Positions 52,656-59,747 of a stretch of 64,000 nucleotides of DNA are shown here, in pieces (the first letter of the stretch is position 1; each line of letters opens with the position of its first letter). The notes beneath the pieces were generated by a model. It was given only the letters and a program-made list of their open reading frames with translations, was not told the origin of the DNA and did no database searches. Position numbers and translations under genes: made by a program. Origin of the DNA: Streptomyces katrae (GTDB taxonomy: Bacteria; Actinomycetota; Actinomycetes; Streptomycetales; Streptomycetaceae); contig NZ_CP020042.1 in the NCBI RefSeq assembly GCF_002028425.1, positions 806,001 through 870,000 of the forward strand, written 5' to 3'.

Positions 52656-52685
52656 CTGTGGAACCCCTGTGAAACACCTGTGCAA
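52656..52685. promoter_or_regulatory. Three direct repeats CTGTGnAA with exact 11-bp period
   Basis: CTGTGGAA (52656-52663), CTGTGAAA (52667-52674) and CTGTGCAA (52678-52685), one helical turn apart. On the minus strand they read as 11-mers of the form G-TTTCACAGGG and G-TTCCACAGCC, recalling the 11-nt direct-repeat units of Streptomyces PHO boxes. Likely activator or response-regulator site for the subtilase; the PhoP identity is only a guess. Confidence 0.5.
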
Positions 52686-52702
52686 TCTGCACGCAACGAG
52701 TG

Positions 52703-52733
52703 GCCGGCCGCCCCCACCGCCCGGGCGGCCGGC
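52703..52733 (-). terminator. Terminator of the DUF1838 gene
   Basis: Perfect 11-bp stem (52703-52713 with 52723-52733), 9-nt loop, starting 4 bp after the stop codon on the minus strand. Confidence 0.75.
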
Positions 52734-52736
52734 GGA

Positions 52737-53483
52737 CTACTCGGGGTTGCCGCGCGGGTGGAGGGCGCGGAAGTACGTCCAGCTGGTCTCGTTCGGCTCG
52801 CTCCACTTCTCCGGGGCGTGCGCGAACTCCGGGTGCCGGCCGCCGATGTAGGCGCGGGTGCGCTCGGGGACCTCGGCGTAGGAACCGAGCTTCACGCCCC
52901 GGCAGTGGAAGGTGAGGCCGCCAGGGCGTTGCCCCTGCTCCATCCAGGGCAGCCAGGGGGACATCCGCGTCCAGGACATGGTCGCCGGGACGCTCGGCGC
53001 CCCGCCTGACAAGGCCTCGGCGGGGGCGAAGAACTGGAAGAGCTCCAGGGCCCGGTAGGTGTCGTCGGCGGAGTTCAGCGGGTAGAGCGCGACGGGCAGC
53101 GGGGAGGGGTAGGCGAGGGGGATCTCCAGGCTGAAGCAGACCTGGCCGCCGAGTTCGGTCCGGGGGACGGGGAAGGGCCGCAGGCGCAGGTTGGCCGGGT
53201 CGTTCCAGACGTGGACCACGGGCTTTTCCTGCCAGGTCTCCAGGATCTCCCGAGTGGCGGGGTCGAGGTAGAAGGCGGCCTCGCGCGAGAGCAGCCGGTA
53301 GCCGCCTTCCTCCTCGTCGGCCAGGAGCCGGGAGACGTTGACCCCTTCGAAGCCGAAGAGGCGCCGGTAGGGCTCGCCCGGGGCCCAGGAGTGGACGTCG
53401 CCGCTCCACCAGTAGACGACCTCCTCTCCGTCGAGGGAGGCCCGGGTGCGGGCGAAGTCGCGCAGCAGGTCGTCCGGTGTCAT
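52737..53483 (-). CDS. DUF1838-like protein
   Basis: 248 aa, no signal peptide in the chosen frame, so cytosolic. Starts MTPDDLLRDFARTRASLDGEE, followed by VVYWWSGDVHSWAPGEP, WQEKPVVHVWNDPANLR, FSLEIPLAYPSPLP and a C-terminal Trp-rich segment (SWTRMSPWLPWMEQG, NETSWTYFRALHP). I place it in the DUF1838 family from this aromatic-rich pattern; its function is unknown. No strong ribosome site precedes the ATG at 53483. Divergent from the DUF1996 gene across 161 bp. Confidence 0.65.
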   Translation of the reverse strand: MTPDDLLRDFARTRASLDGEEVVYWWSGDVHSWAPGEPYRRLFGFEGVNVSRLLADEEEGGYRLLSREAAFYLDPATREILETWQEKPVVHVWNDPANLRLRPFPVPRTELGGQVCFSLEIPLAYPSPLPVALYPLNSADDTYRALELFQFFAPAEALSGGAPSVPATMSWTRMSPWLPWMEQGQRPGGLTFHCRGVKLGSYAEVPERTRAYIGGRHPEFAHAPEKWSEPNETSWTYFRALHPRGNPE

Positions 53484-53644
53484 ACCGAGAACTCTGTCCG
53501 CAGGGATCCGGCCGGGCAAGCACCCCGCGCGCCAACTCCCGTACGCCGCTTCGCGCCCGCCGTCCCGACCTACGAGGGAAGGGGGCGCGGCTCGTACGCT
53601 CGCCCGGTTGACGGTTGTACGAACCACCGGCGACCGTGACCGCC

Positions 53645-54631
53645 ATGGGGAACCCCTTGGGGAAGGTACACCGGCTTCCGCTGCTGCTGGCCTGCCTGGT
53701 GCTCGGCCTCGGACTCACCGCCGCGGTCCTGGGCGCCTCACGGGCGGCGGCGCCCGCCTCCGTCGCGGGCCCGTACGTGGACCTGCGCCGCGTGCCGCCC
53801 GGACCCGCCGGACCGGCGCCCGGGCCGGGGGCCTCCACCGGCACGGTGGAGGTGGAGTGCGGGCGCAACGAGGAAGGGCACTGGAACGAGGACAACCTGG
53901 TGGTCTCGCCGGGGGTGCGGGCCGGCGCCCACCACACGCACGCGTACGTGGGGAACCTGTCCACGGACGCCCTGTCCACCGACGCCTCGCTGGCCGCCGC
54001 CGCGACGAGCTGTACGGGCGGCGACCGCTCCGTGTACTACTGGCCGGTGCTGCGCCGCACGGACCGGTCCGGGAGCGGACCGCACGAGGGGGCGGCCGGG
54101 CACGGCAACGCGGGCGAGATCCTGCGGGAGGCCTCGGTGCGGGTGGAGTTCCGGGGGAGCCCCGTGAGCGAGGTGGTGGCGATGCCCCGGTTCCTGCGGG
54201 CGATCACCGGCGACGCCGTCGCGTACACGGCGGGCGGGGGCGCCGGGGTCCGGGCCCGCTGGGGCTGTTCGGGCCTGCCGGACCGGTCCACCACCGGCTA
54301 CCCGCGCTGTCCGGCGGGCCAGCTGGTCACCCGTACGCTGGTCTTCCCCAGCTGCTGGAACGGCCTGGACACCGCCGCCCCGGACCACCGCTCCCACCTG
54401 GCGTTCCCGGCCGCCTCCGGGGTCTGCGCGCAGGGCACCTTCCCGGTGCCCGAGCTGCGGGTCTCCCTGGCGTACGCGGTGGCGCCGGGGGTGCCGCTGG
54501 CGCTGGACTCCTTCCCCGAGCAGCGGCACAGCCCGCTCACCGACCACGCGATGTTCGTGAACGTGATGACGGACCCGCGGATGGAGGAGGTCGTCGCCTG
54601 CCTCAACGAGGGCCGCGCCTGCCGGATGTGA
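53645..54631 (+). CDS. Secreted or membrane-anchored DUF1996 protein
   Basis: 328 aa. N-terminal hydrophobic helix (LPLLLACLVLGLGLTAAVLGA) acting as signal peptide or anchor. A DUF1996 domain follows, with VECGRNEEGHWNEDNLVVSPGV, the histidine motif AHHTHAYVGN, CPAGQLVTRTLVFPSCWNG and six or more cysteines suited to disulphides outside the cell. DUF1996 proteins are common in actinobacteria and fungi; function unknown. ATG 53645 chosen because it gives the compact signal; TTG 53615 is an alternative. It sits 83 bp before the ECF sigma gene and may belong to that regulon. Confidence 0.8.
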   Translation: MGNPLGKVHRLPLLLACLVLGLGLTAAVLGASRAAAPASVAGPYVDLRRVPPGPAGPAPGPGASTGTVEVECGRNEEGHWNEDNLVVSPGVRAGAHHTHAYVGNLSTDALSTDASLAAAATSCTGGDRSVYYWPVLRRTDRSGSGPHEGAAGHGNAGEILREASVRVEFRGSPVSEVVAMPRFLRAITGDAVAYTAGGGAGVRARWGCSGLPDRSTTGYPRCPAGQLVTRTLVFPSCWNGLDTAAPDHRSHLAFPAASGVCAQGTFPVPELRVSLAYAVAPGVPLALDSFPEQRHSPLTDHAMFVNVMTDPRMEEVVACLNEGRACRM

Positions 54632-54714
54632 GTGACGCAGGTCACGTGAACCGCCGCCGCGTCCGGGGCGTGTTCCGACCGCACCAGGAGGCACGAGGCG
54701 GACGGAGAGCGTGA

Positions 54715-55320
54715 ATGGCCGGACCACTGTGGCCCCGCGCGCGGCGGGGCTCGACCGACGAGGCTCTGATCAGGGCGGTCTACGAGGAACACGGCAACGC
54801 CCTGCTCGCGTACGCCACGCGGCTCACCGGCGACCGGGCCGCCGCCGAGGACGTCGTCCAGGAGACCCTGATCCGGGCCTGGCGGCATTCCGACGCGCTG
54901 GTCAACGGGAAGGGCTCGGTGCGCGGCTGGCTGCTCACGGTGGCCCGGAACATCATCACCGACCGGTACCGGGCCCGGGCGGCCCGGCCGCCGGAGGTCT
55001 CCGGTACGGCGGCCGCTCCCCCCGTGGCGGGCGACCACGCGGAGTCCGTGGTGGACACGATGACGGTCCTGGGCGCCCTGGACCGGCTCTCGCCGGAACA
55101 CCGGGACGTGCTCACGGAGTTGTACTACCGCCAGCACAGCGTGGCCGAGGCCGCCGACCGCCTGGGCATTCCGGCGGGCACGGTCAAGTCGCGCTCGCAC
55201 TATGCGCTCAAGGCCCTGCGCGCGGTGTTCACGGACGGCGGCGCCGAGGAGTTCGGCGGGAACAGACGATCAGGCCGGCCGCCCCAGCAGCCCGGCGGAC
55301 TGCGGGAGGTGGTGGCGTGA
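54715..55320 (+). CDS. ECF-family RNA polymerase sigma factor
   Basis: 201 aa. Sigma region 2 (about 20-90: VYEEHGNALLAYATRLTGDRAAAEDVVQETLIRAWRH) and region 4 (about 125-180: LDRLSPEHRDVLTELYYRQHSVAEAADRLGIPAGTVKSRSHYALKALR). GGAGA lies 8 nt before the ATG at 54715. The stop overlaps the GTG of an anti-sigma gene (GTGA), the standard coupled pair. The signal sensed is unknown; the neighbouring DUF1996 and hydrolase genes are candidate regulon members. Confidence 0.92.
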   Translation: MAGPLWPRARRGSTDEALIRAVYEEHGNALLAYATRLTGDRAAAEDVVQETLIRAWRHSDALVNGKGSVRGWLLTVARNIITDRYRARAARPPEVSGTAAAPPVAGDHAESVVDTMTVLGALDRLSPEHRDVLTELYYRQHSVAEAADRLGIPAGTVKSRSHYALKALRAVFTDGGAEEFGGNRRSGRPPQQPGGLREVVA

Positions 55321-56039
55321 ACGCGCGGCAGCACGAGGAGGAGCTGCTCGGACCGTACGTGCTCGGTGTCCTGGACGAGGAGGACGTACGGCGCGTCGAG
55401 GAGCATGTCGGCGACTGCACGGGGTGCCGGGAGGAGGTGGCCGCGTTGCGCGAGATGGAGAGCGTCCTGGGCGAGGTGCCCGAGGAGGCGTTCCTCGACG
55501 GGCCCCCGCAGGGCGGCGACCTGCTGCTCCAGCGGACCCTGCGGCAGGTGCGCGGCGAGCGGGCGGCCCGGACCCGGTGGCGGGGCGCGGTGGCGGGACT
55601 GGCGGCGGCCGCCTCGCTGGCGGCCGTGTTCTGGGCCGGGGCCCGGCTCGGCGGGGACGCCGGCAGTACGGCCGCGCTGCCCCCGCCGCCGTCGCCGAGC
55701 GCGTCGGCGCCGCCGTCGCCGCCGGCCGGGACCAGGGTGGCGTCGGCGACGGATCCGGGCACCGGGGCGCGGATGACCGTGCAGGTGACCCCGGCGGCCA
55801 GGTGGGTCCGGGTGCGGGCGGCGGTGACCGGGGTGCCGGCCGGGGAGCGGTGCCGCCTGGTGGTGGTCTCCCGGGACGGTACGCGGTCCACGGCGGGCGG
55901 CTGGGTCGTGGGCACGGCGGAGCACGGCGAGGGCAAGGGAGCGGCCCTGGACGGCTCGGCGGCCGTGGACCCGTCGGACGTGAGGGCGGTGCTGGTGGAG
56001 AACGAGTCGGGGCGGACGTTCGTGTCCGTGCCGGTGTGA
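55317..56039 (+). CDS. Membrane anti-sigma factor with zinc-binding (ZAS) domain
   Basis: 240 aa. An N-terminal zinc anti-sigma domain has the H-x3-C-x2-C motif (VEEHVGDCTGCREE, His34/Cys38/Cys41). One TM helix (about 90-113: GAVAGLAAAASLAAVFWAGARLG) leads to a Pro/Ser linker and an extracytoplasmic beta domain (VTPAARWVRVRAAVTGVPAG, CRLVVVSRDGTR). It should hold the upstream sigma factor at the membrane until an external cue. GTG 55317 overlaps the sigma stop. The outer domain resembles other RskA-type anti-sigma C-termini. Confidence 0.9.
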   Translation: MNARQHEEELLGPYVLGVLDEEDVRRVEEHVGDCTGCREEVAALREMESVLGEVPEEAFLDGPPQGGDLLLQRTLRQVRGERAARTRWRGAVAGLAAAASLAAVFWAGARLGGDAGSTAALPPPPSPSASAPPSPPAGTRVASATDPGTGARMTVQVTPAARWVRVRAAVTGVPAGERCRLVVVSRDGTRSTAGGWVVGTAEHGEGKGAALDGSAAVDPSDVRAVLVENESGRTFVSVPV

Positions 56040-56041
56040 GG

Positions 56042-56069
56042 ACGGGGCCCCGCTGGAGCGGGGCCCCGT
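56042..56069. terminator. Bidirectional terminator between anti-sigma and hydrolase genes
   Basis: 12-bp perfect stem ACGGGGCCCCGC / GCGGGGCCCCGT with loop TGGA, filling the 38-bp gap between two convergent stops. Confidence 0.8.
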
Positions 56070-56077
56070 ACGGGTCG

Positions 56078-57250
56078 TCAGGGGTTGTGGAAGCGGACCT
56101 CGGGGGCGTCGGCGCGGGGGCCGTCCAGGACCGGCCGGGGCTGCCCCTTGAGGTGCTGGTCGAAGAAGGCCGCGACGTAGGTCCGGGTCAGCTCCAGGGT
56201 GCGGGCGCCGGGCAGCGGCGCCTCGGGGTGGGGCACGCCGAGCTGGTCGCGCAGCACCGGGTAGTCGGTGGGGCCGAAGTGGTCGGTGCCGTCGATGGTG
56301 ATCCAGCGCTTCCAGCCGTCGAGGTGCGGCCACGCCCCCGACCAGTTCCCGGCGGTTTCCTGGCCGGGGGCGCTGGCGGCCGAACCGAACAGCATGAACG
56401 GGCGCCCGCCGGTCCCGGCGGCGGGATAGGGCACGGGCAGGCCGCCGTCCATGTCGGCGCCCGCGCGAATCCGCTGGTCGGCGGCCATGGCCGCGAGGGC
56501 GGCGCCGCCGCCGATGGAGTGGCCGGCCATGGCGATGCGGCCCCTGTCGATCAAGCCGGCGTGGCGCCAGGCGGGGTGGCGGCCGGTGAGCCGGTCGAGG
56601 AGGAAGGAGACGTCCTTGGCCCGGGTGTCGGTGACGGCCTCCCGGCCGCCGGGGCCCTGGGCCTGGTCACAGGCCAGGCAGGTCAGGATCCGGCCGCCGG
56701 GGAAGGCGGTGGCGGCGCTCTCGTAGGCGTGGTCGACGGCGGCGACGACGTAGCCCCGGGAGGCCAGGTCCTCGGCGAGCGAGGTGAGGGTGGCGCGCGG
56801 GACGGTGAAGCCGGGCGAGAGCACGATCAGCGGGTAGCGGCCGTCGACGGGCCGGGCGCCGACGCGGGCGTGGGCCCGGGTGGCGGCGAAGGCGGCGGGG
56901 TCGACGATCGCGTCGAGGCCCTTGTCTGCGAGGATCAGCCGGGCCTCCTCGGTGCTCATGTAGGGCGCCGGGTTGCGGCCGGTGCCGCGCTGCGCGGGAT
57001 AGCGCAGGGTGACCATCAGCTCGCGGGGGCCGGTGTGCGCCCACGGGTCGGTGCGGCTGCGGTCCACGAGGTGGAGGTCCTCCGAGCCGACGGCGTAGCG
57101 GCCGGTGGGGGCCGGGAGTTCGGGCCCGGCGGTGCGGGCGTCCACGGCGGCCGCGGGCGCGGCGGAGGCGGCGGAGGCCGCCAGGAGCGGGGCGGGGAGC
57201 AGGAGGGCGAGTAAGGCTGCGGCGGCCGCGGTGCGGCGTCTGGTGATCAT
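56078..57250 (-). CDS. Secreted alpha/beta hydrolase (PAF-acetylhydrolase/lipase-like)
   Basis: 390 aa. Signal peptide (MITRRRTAAAAALLALLLPAPLLAA...), then an alpha/beta-hydrolase fold: LIVLSPGFTVPRATLTSLAEDLASRGYVVAAVDH, nucleophile elbow GHSIGGGAA, later Asp (GADMDGG) and His (GTDHFG). This fits the platelet-activating-factor acetylhydrolase or Streptomyces lipase class acting on esters outside the cell. The start at 57250 is chosen for its signal peptide; an ATG at 57292 would add 14 Arg/Pro-rich residues. Converges with the anti-sigma gene; a strong terminator upstream (57381-57413) insulates it from the RNA gene. Confidence 0.85.
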   Translation of the reverse strand: MITRRRTAAAAALLALLLPAPLLAASAASAAPAAAVDARTAGPELPAPTGRYAVGSEDLHLVDRSRTDPWAHTGPRELMVTLRYPAQRGTGRNPAPYMSTEEARLILADKGLDAIVDPAAFAATRAHARVGARPVDGRYPLIVLSPGFTVPRATLTSLAEDLASRGYVVAAVDHAYESAATAFPGGRILTCLACDQAQGPGGREAVTDTRAKDVSFLLDRLTGRHPAWRHAGLIDRGRIAMAGHSIGGGAALAAMAADQRIRAGADMDGGLPVPYPAAGTGGRPFMLFGSAASAPGQETAGNWSGAWPHLDGWKRWITIDGTDHFGPTDYPVLRDQLGVPHPEAPLPGARTLELTRTYVAAFFDQHLKGQPRPVLDGPRADAPEVRFHNP

Positions 57251-57380
57251 GCCGGGGAGCCTAGGCGGCCGGCGGGCGCGGCTCGTCGGCACGGAGGCGG
57301 AGGCCCCGTCCTCCTGCGGTCGCAGCCGGCGTCACCGGGAAGTCGTACGGTGTGCCGCCGACCGGCCCGGACATGGTGAC

Positions 57381-57413
57381 GGGGCCCGGGAATATGTCCA
57401 ATTCCCGGGCCCC
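57381..57413 (-). terminator. Terminator of the structured RNA
   Basis: Perfect 13-bp stem (57381-57393 with 57401-57413), loop atgtcca. On the minus strand it starts 17 nt after the outer helix of the Y-like RNA and lies 130 bp before the hydrolase start. Confidence 0.85.
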
Positions 57414-57430
57414 TGTGTGCCACCCAATTG

Positions 57431-57574
57431 CGCACACCGGCGGCGTTTAAGAGCGGGGATCATCTTGAGGCCGACGTGTTCTGCCTTTGAACTACCGCGC
57501 CATGACAGAGGCGCAGGAGGGACTTGAACCCCCATCCGTCGGTGATCGTCCCTGCTCGGTCGATCCGGTGTTCG
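57431..57574 (-). ncRNA. Y RNA-like (YrlA-type) RNA containing a circularly permuted tRNA module
   Basis: Minus strand, 5' to 3': T arm GGGGG-TTCAAGT-CCCTC (57533-57517); acceptor 3' strand CTGCGCC (57516-57510), loop TCTGTCAT, acceptor 5' strand GGCGCGG (57501-57495), 7 of 7 pairs with one G-U; then TA and D arm GTTC-AAAGGCA-GAAC (57492-57478). The two ends join in a long stem in place of the anticodon arm: CCGACG/CGTCGG, an 8-nt one-sided bulge (57470-57463), GATCA/TGATC, GGG/CCC, GAGC/GCTC, and an outer ACACCGG/CCGGTGT helix. This is the architecture described for bacterial YrlA Y RNAs, where a tRNA mimic caps the Ro-binding stem. No CCA is encoded. A permuted tRNA gene is the alternative. 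No TROVE gene in the window. Confidence 0.75.
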
Positions 57575-57679
57575 GCGGCGAATGCTGAGACTGGAGCGAT
57601 AGTCTGAGATTCAAGGGGCTGCACTCGGGCCGGCCCCTGTTTCAGCTTCAACTTCGGTTTCAGCTTGCGCTCTCGCGCA

Positions 57680-57698
57680 CCCCCTGCGCTACAGGGGG
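57680..57698 (-). terminator. Terminator after the 57710-58441 gene
   Basis: CCCCCTG / CAGGGGG, 7-bp stem with loop CGCTA, 12 bp past the stop codon on the minus strand. It implies that the downstream RNA has its own promoter or is released by processing. Confidence 0.65.
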
Positions 57699-57709
57699 CG
57701 TTCTGGGGG

Positions 57710-58441
57710 CTACCTGAACAGGTAGCCGAACACCGCGTCCCCGACCCGCTGGTCGGTGACCTCGGTGCCGTTGGCCTCCTCGCGGGCGAACTTCACGGCC
57801 TGCTGGAGCCGTTCCACCCGGTCGAGGAGTTCGTTGACGCGGCGGGCCGGCAGGGCGCCGGAGAACTTCACCGTGGTCCAGTAGCCGACCGCGACGTCCT
57901 CGTAGTACACCTCGACCTGCGCCGGGTGCTTCTCCGTCGCCTCCGCCTTCACGTGGTTGCGCGGCACCTTCTTGGTGCGGATGGTGCGCACGGGTTCCGT
58001 CTTCCAGGAGTCCGTGGAGGGGTCGAGGTTCCAGGACTCCGAGGCGTCCAGGACCGGCAGCTTGCGCACGAAGGTGTGCAGGTCGGTCAGCTGCTTCTCC
58101 AGGAAGAGCAGGTAGGGCACCGGCACCTGGGCGAGCAGCACGTTGCCGTCGACGACGACGTCGGCGGCCGCGGTGCGGTTCGCCCAGTCCTTGGTCGCCG
58201 TCACGTCGAACAGGCGGGTCAGGGTGGTGGCCGTCGCCCGCAGCACGTCCTCCGCCTTGACCTGGACCCGGGTGGACTCGGGCGGCAGCTGCTCGCCCTC
58301 CTCGTCCTTGGGCTGGTACGTCCGCGAGATGCCGGCCAGCAGGGCGGGCTTCTGCACGTCGTGGTGAGCCTGCGAAAGCTCCTGGAGGGACTTGGACTTG
58401 ACGCCCTTTTCGACTGCGATGATCTGATTCAGCTTCGGCAC
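57710..58441 (-). CDS. Conserved actinobacterial protein of unknown function next to the Y-like RNA
   Basis: 243 aa, cytosolic. Starts MPKLNQIIAVEKGVKSKSLQEL; other blocks are ISRTYQPKDEEGEQLPPEST, VTATKDWANRTAAADVVVDG, VPVPYLLFLEKQLTDLHTFV and ALPARRVNELLDRVERLQQAVKFAREEAN. It is rich in Lys/Glu and less Ala/Gly-heavy than its neighbours, with the look of a well-conserved housekeeping-type protein. I believe the family is catalogued as DUF7873, from memory only. GTG 58441 start, weak ribosome site. It ends 136 bp upstream of the structured RNA on the same strand, so a joint role in RNA handling is the obvious hypothesis. Confidence 0.75.
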   Translation of the reverse strand: MPKLNQIIAVEKGVKSKSLQELSQAHHDVQKPALLAGISRTYQPKDEEGEQLPPESTRVQVKAEDVLRATATTLTRLFDVTATKDWANRTAAADVVVDGNVLLAQVPVPYLLFLEKQLTDLHTFVRKLPVLDASESWNLDPSTDSWKTEPVRTIRTKKVPRNHVKAEATEKHPAQVEVYYEDVAVGYWTTVKFSGALPARRVNELLDRVERLQQAVKFAREEANGTEVTDQRVGDAVFGYLFR

Positions 58442-58496
58442 GCGATCAACCTACCAACGGCTCCGGTACGACTGCCATTCGATATTCCTCCGCCGG

Positions 58497-59747
58497 TCAG
58501 GGGTGCAGGCGTACGGGGAGTTCGAAGAGGTCGTTCTGGGTCAGGACCGGCTTGTTGCGCAGCTGCGCGCGCGGGACGGCGAGGGACAGGTGCGGGAAGC
58601 GGGCGTAGAGGGCCGGGAGGGCCACGCCGGCTTCCAGGCGGGAGAGGGCCGCGCCGGGGCAGACGTGGGGGCCGTGGCCGAAGGAGATGTGGCGGTTGGG
58701 CGTGCGGGTGACGTCGAAGGCGCCCGCCGTCTCCCCGTGCCGGGCCTCGTCGCGGCCGAGGGCGCCGAAGGAGACGATCAGGCCTTCGCCCTTCGGCAGG
58801 ATCCGGTCCCCGACCTCGATGTCCTCGGTGGCGAAGCGGATCAGGACGTGGGAGGTGGGGGTGGCCCAGCGCAGGGTCTCCTCGATGACGTTCTCCCAGG
58901 GGACCTCGCCCGCGAGGACGAGGGCGCGCTGCTCGGGGTGGCTCTCCAGGGCGACGACGGCGTTGACGATCAGGCTGATGGTGGTCTCGTGGCCGGCGGC
59001 GACCATCAGCTGGAGGGTGTTGGTGATCTCCTCCGTGCTCAGGTGGTCGCCGTCCTCGGAGGCCGCGATGAGCGCGCTGGTGAGGTCGTCGCCGGGGTTG
59101 GCGCGCTTGGACTCGACGATCCGGGAGAAGAGGGCGCCGAGGTCCGCCATCATCTGCGGGACTTCCGCGGGAAGGGTCTGGGTGGAGAAGAACTTCTCGA
59201 ACAGGGCCTTCAGACGCGGGTGTTCGGCGGGGTCCACGCCCATCAGCTCGCTGATCACGTTCATCGGCAGCGGGTAGGCGAAGGCGGCCTTCAGGTCGAC
59301 GGTCTCCCCCGCGGGCAGGCCCGCCAGCTTGTCCAGGGCCTCGGTGGTGAGGGCCTCGATGCCGGCGCGGAGCCTTTCGACGCGGCGGGCGGTGAGGGCC
59401 TGGGCGACGAGGCCGCGCAGGCGGCGGTGCTCGTCGCCGTCGACGGTGAGCATCGAGCGGCCGGGGTTGGCCAGACCGATCAGCGGCCAGTCCAGGGGGA
59501 TCTCCCCGCGCTGCCAGGCGCCCCACACGTCGATGTCCTTGACGACCCGGGGGTCGGTGAGCAGGGCGCGGGCCTCGGCGTGGTGCGTGACGGCGTACAC
59601 GCCGACTCCGCCGGGGAGGACGACGCGCACCAGCGGGCCGGCGGCGCGCAGGGCGGCGCTCTCGGCGTCGAGGTCGGTGACGAGGGGGTCGAGGGTGATC
59701 GGGGCGGCGGCGGGGACGGCGCCGGTGTGGTCGATCGGGCAGCTCAT
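58497..59747 (-). CDS. Cytochrome P450, CYP154-like, conservon-linked
   Basis: 416-aa P450 with complete signatures: I-helix AAGHETT, K-helix ExxR (EETLRW), and heme loop FGHGPHVCPGAAL with the Cys thiolate. Soluble bacterial type, needing ferredoxin and reductase from elsewhere. The ATG at 59747 overlaps the TGA of the upstream P450 (ATGA), so the pair is co-translated behind cvnABCD. S. coelicolor conservons carry the same CYP157-CYP154 order. Substrate unknown; CYP154 members often hydroxylate macrolides or steroids. Confidence 0.88.
   Translation of the reverse strand: MSCPIDHTGAVPAAAPITLDPLVTDLDAESAALRAAGPLVRVVLPGGVGVYAVTHHAEARALLTDPRVVKDIDVWGAWQRGEIPLDWPLIGLANPGRSMLTVDGDEHRRLRGLVAQALTARRVERLRAGIEALTTEALDKLAGLPAGETVDLKAAFAYPLPMNVISELMGVDPAEHPRLKALFEKFFSTQTLPAEVPQMMADLGALFSRIVESKRANPGDDLTSALIAASEDGDHLSTEEITNTLQLMVAAGHETTISLIVNAVVALESHPEQRALVLAGEVPWENVIEETLRWATPTSHVLIRFATEDIEVGDRILPKGEGLIVSFGALGRDEARHGETAGAFDVTRTPNRHISFGHGPHVCPGAALSRLEAGVALPALYARFPHLSLAVPRAQLRNKPVLTQNDLFELPVRLHP

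Larger units (their letters stand above)
52336..52736. other. 401-bp non-coding gap upstream of the subtilase
   Basis: Holds no convincing gene. Contents from right to left: terminator of the DUF1838 gene (52703-52733), three phased direct repeats (52656-52685), an AT-richer block (about 52600-52640, GGGAAAACCC), then about 250 bp of GC-rich sequence before the subtilase start. This suggests a promoter around 52590-52650 on the minus strand and a leader of some 250 nt. Confidence 0.5.

Noticed and set aside
57471..57533. Ordinary tRNA or tmRNA at this position
   Set aside because: Read in normal order, no T arm follows the D arm and the anticodon stem does not pair. The arms are complete only in permuted order. 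A two-piece tmRNA would lack a proper D stem and would carry a tag reading frame, which is not seen.
57384..57690. Permuted group I intron around the tRNA halves
   Set aside because: I looked for P7/P3/P8 core elements on both sides; the only candidate, a short AGACT/AGTCT pairing near 57590-57606, leaves no room for P3 and P8. The flanks instead pair with each other as one long stem.
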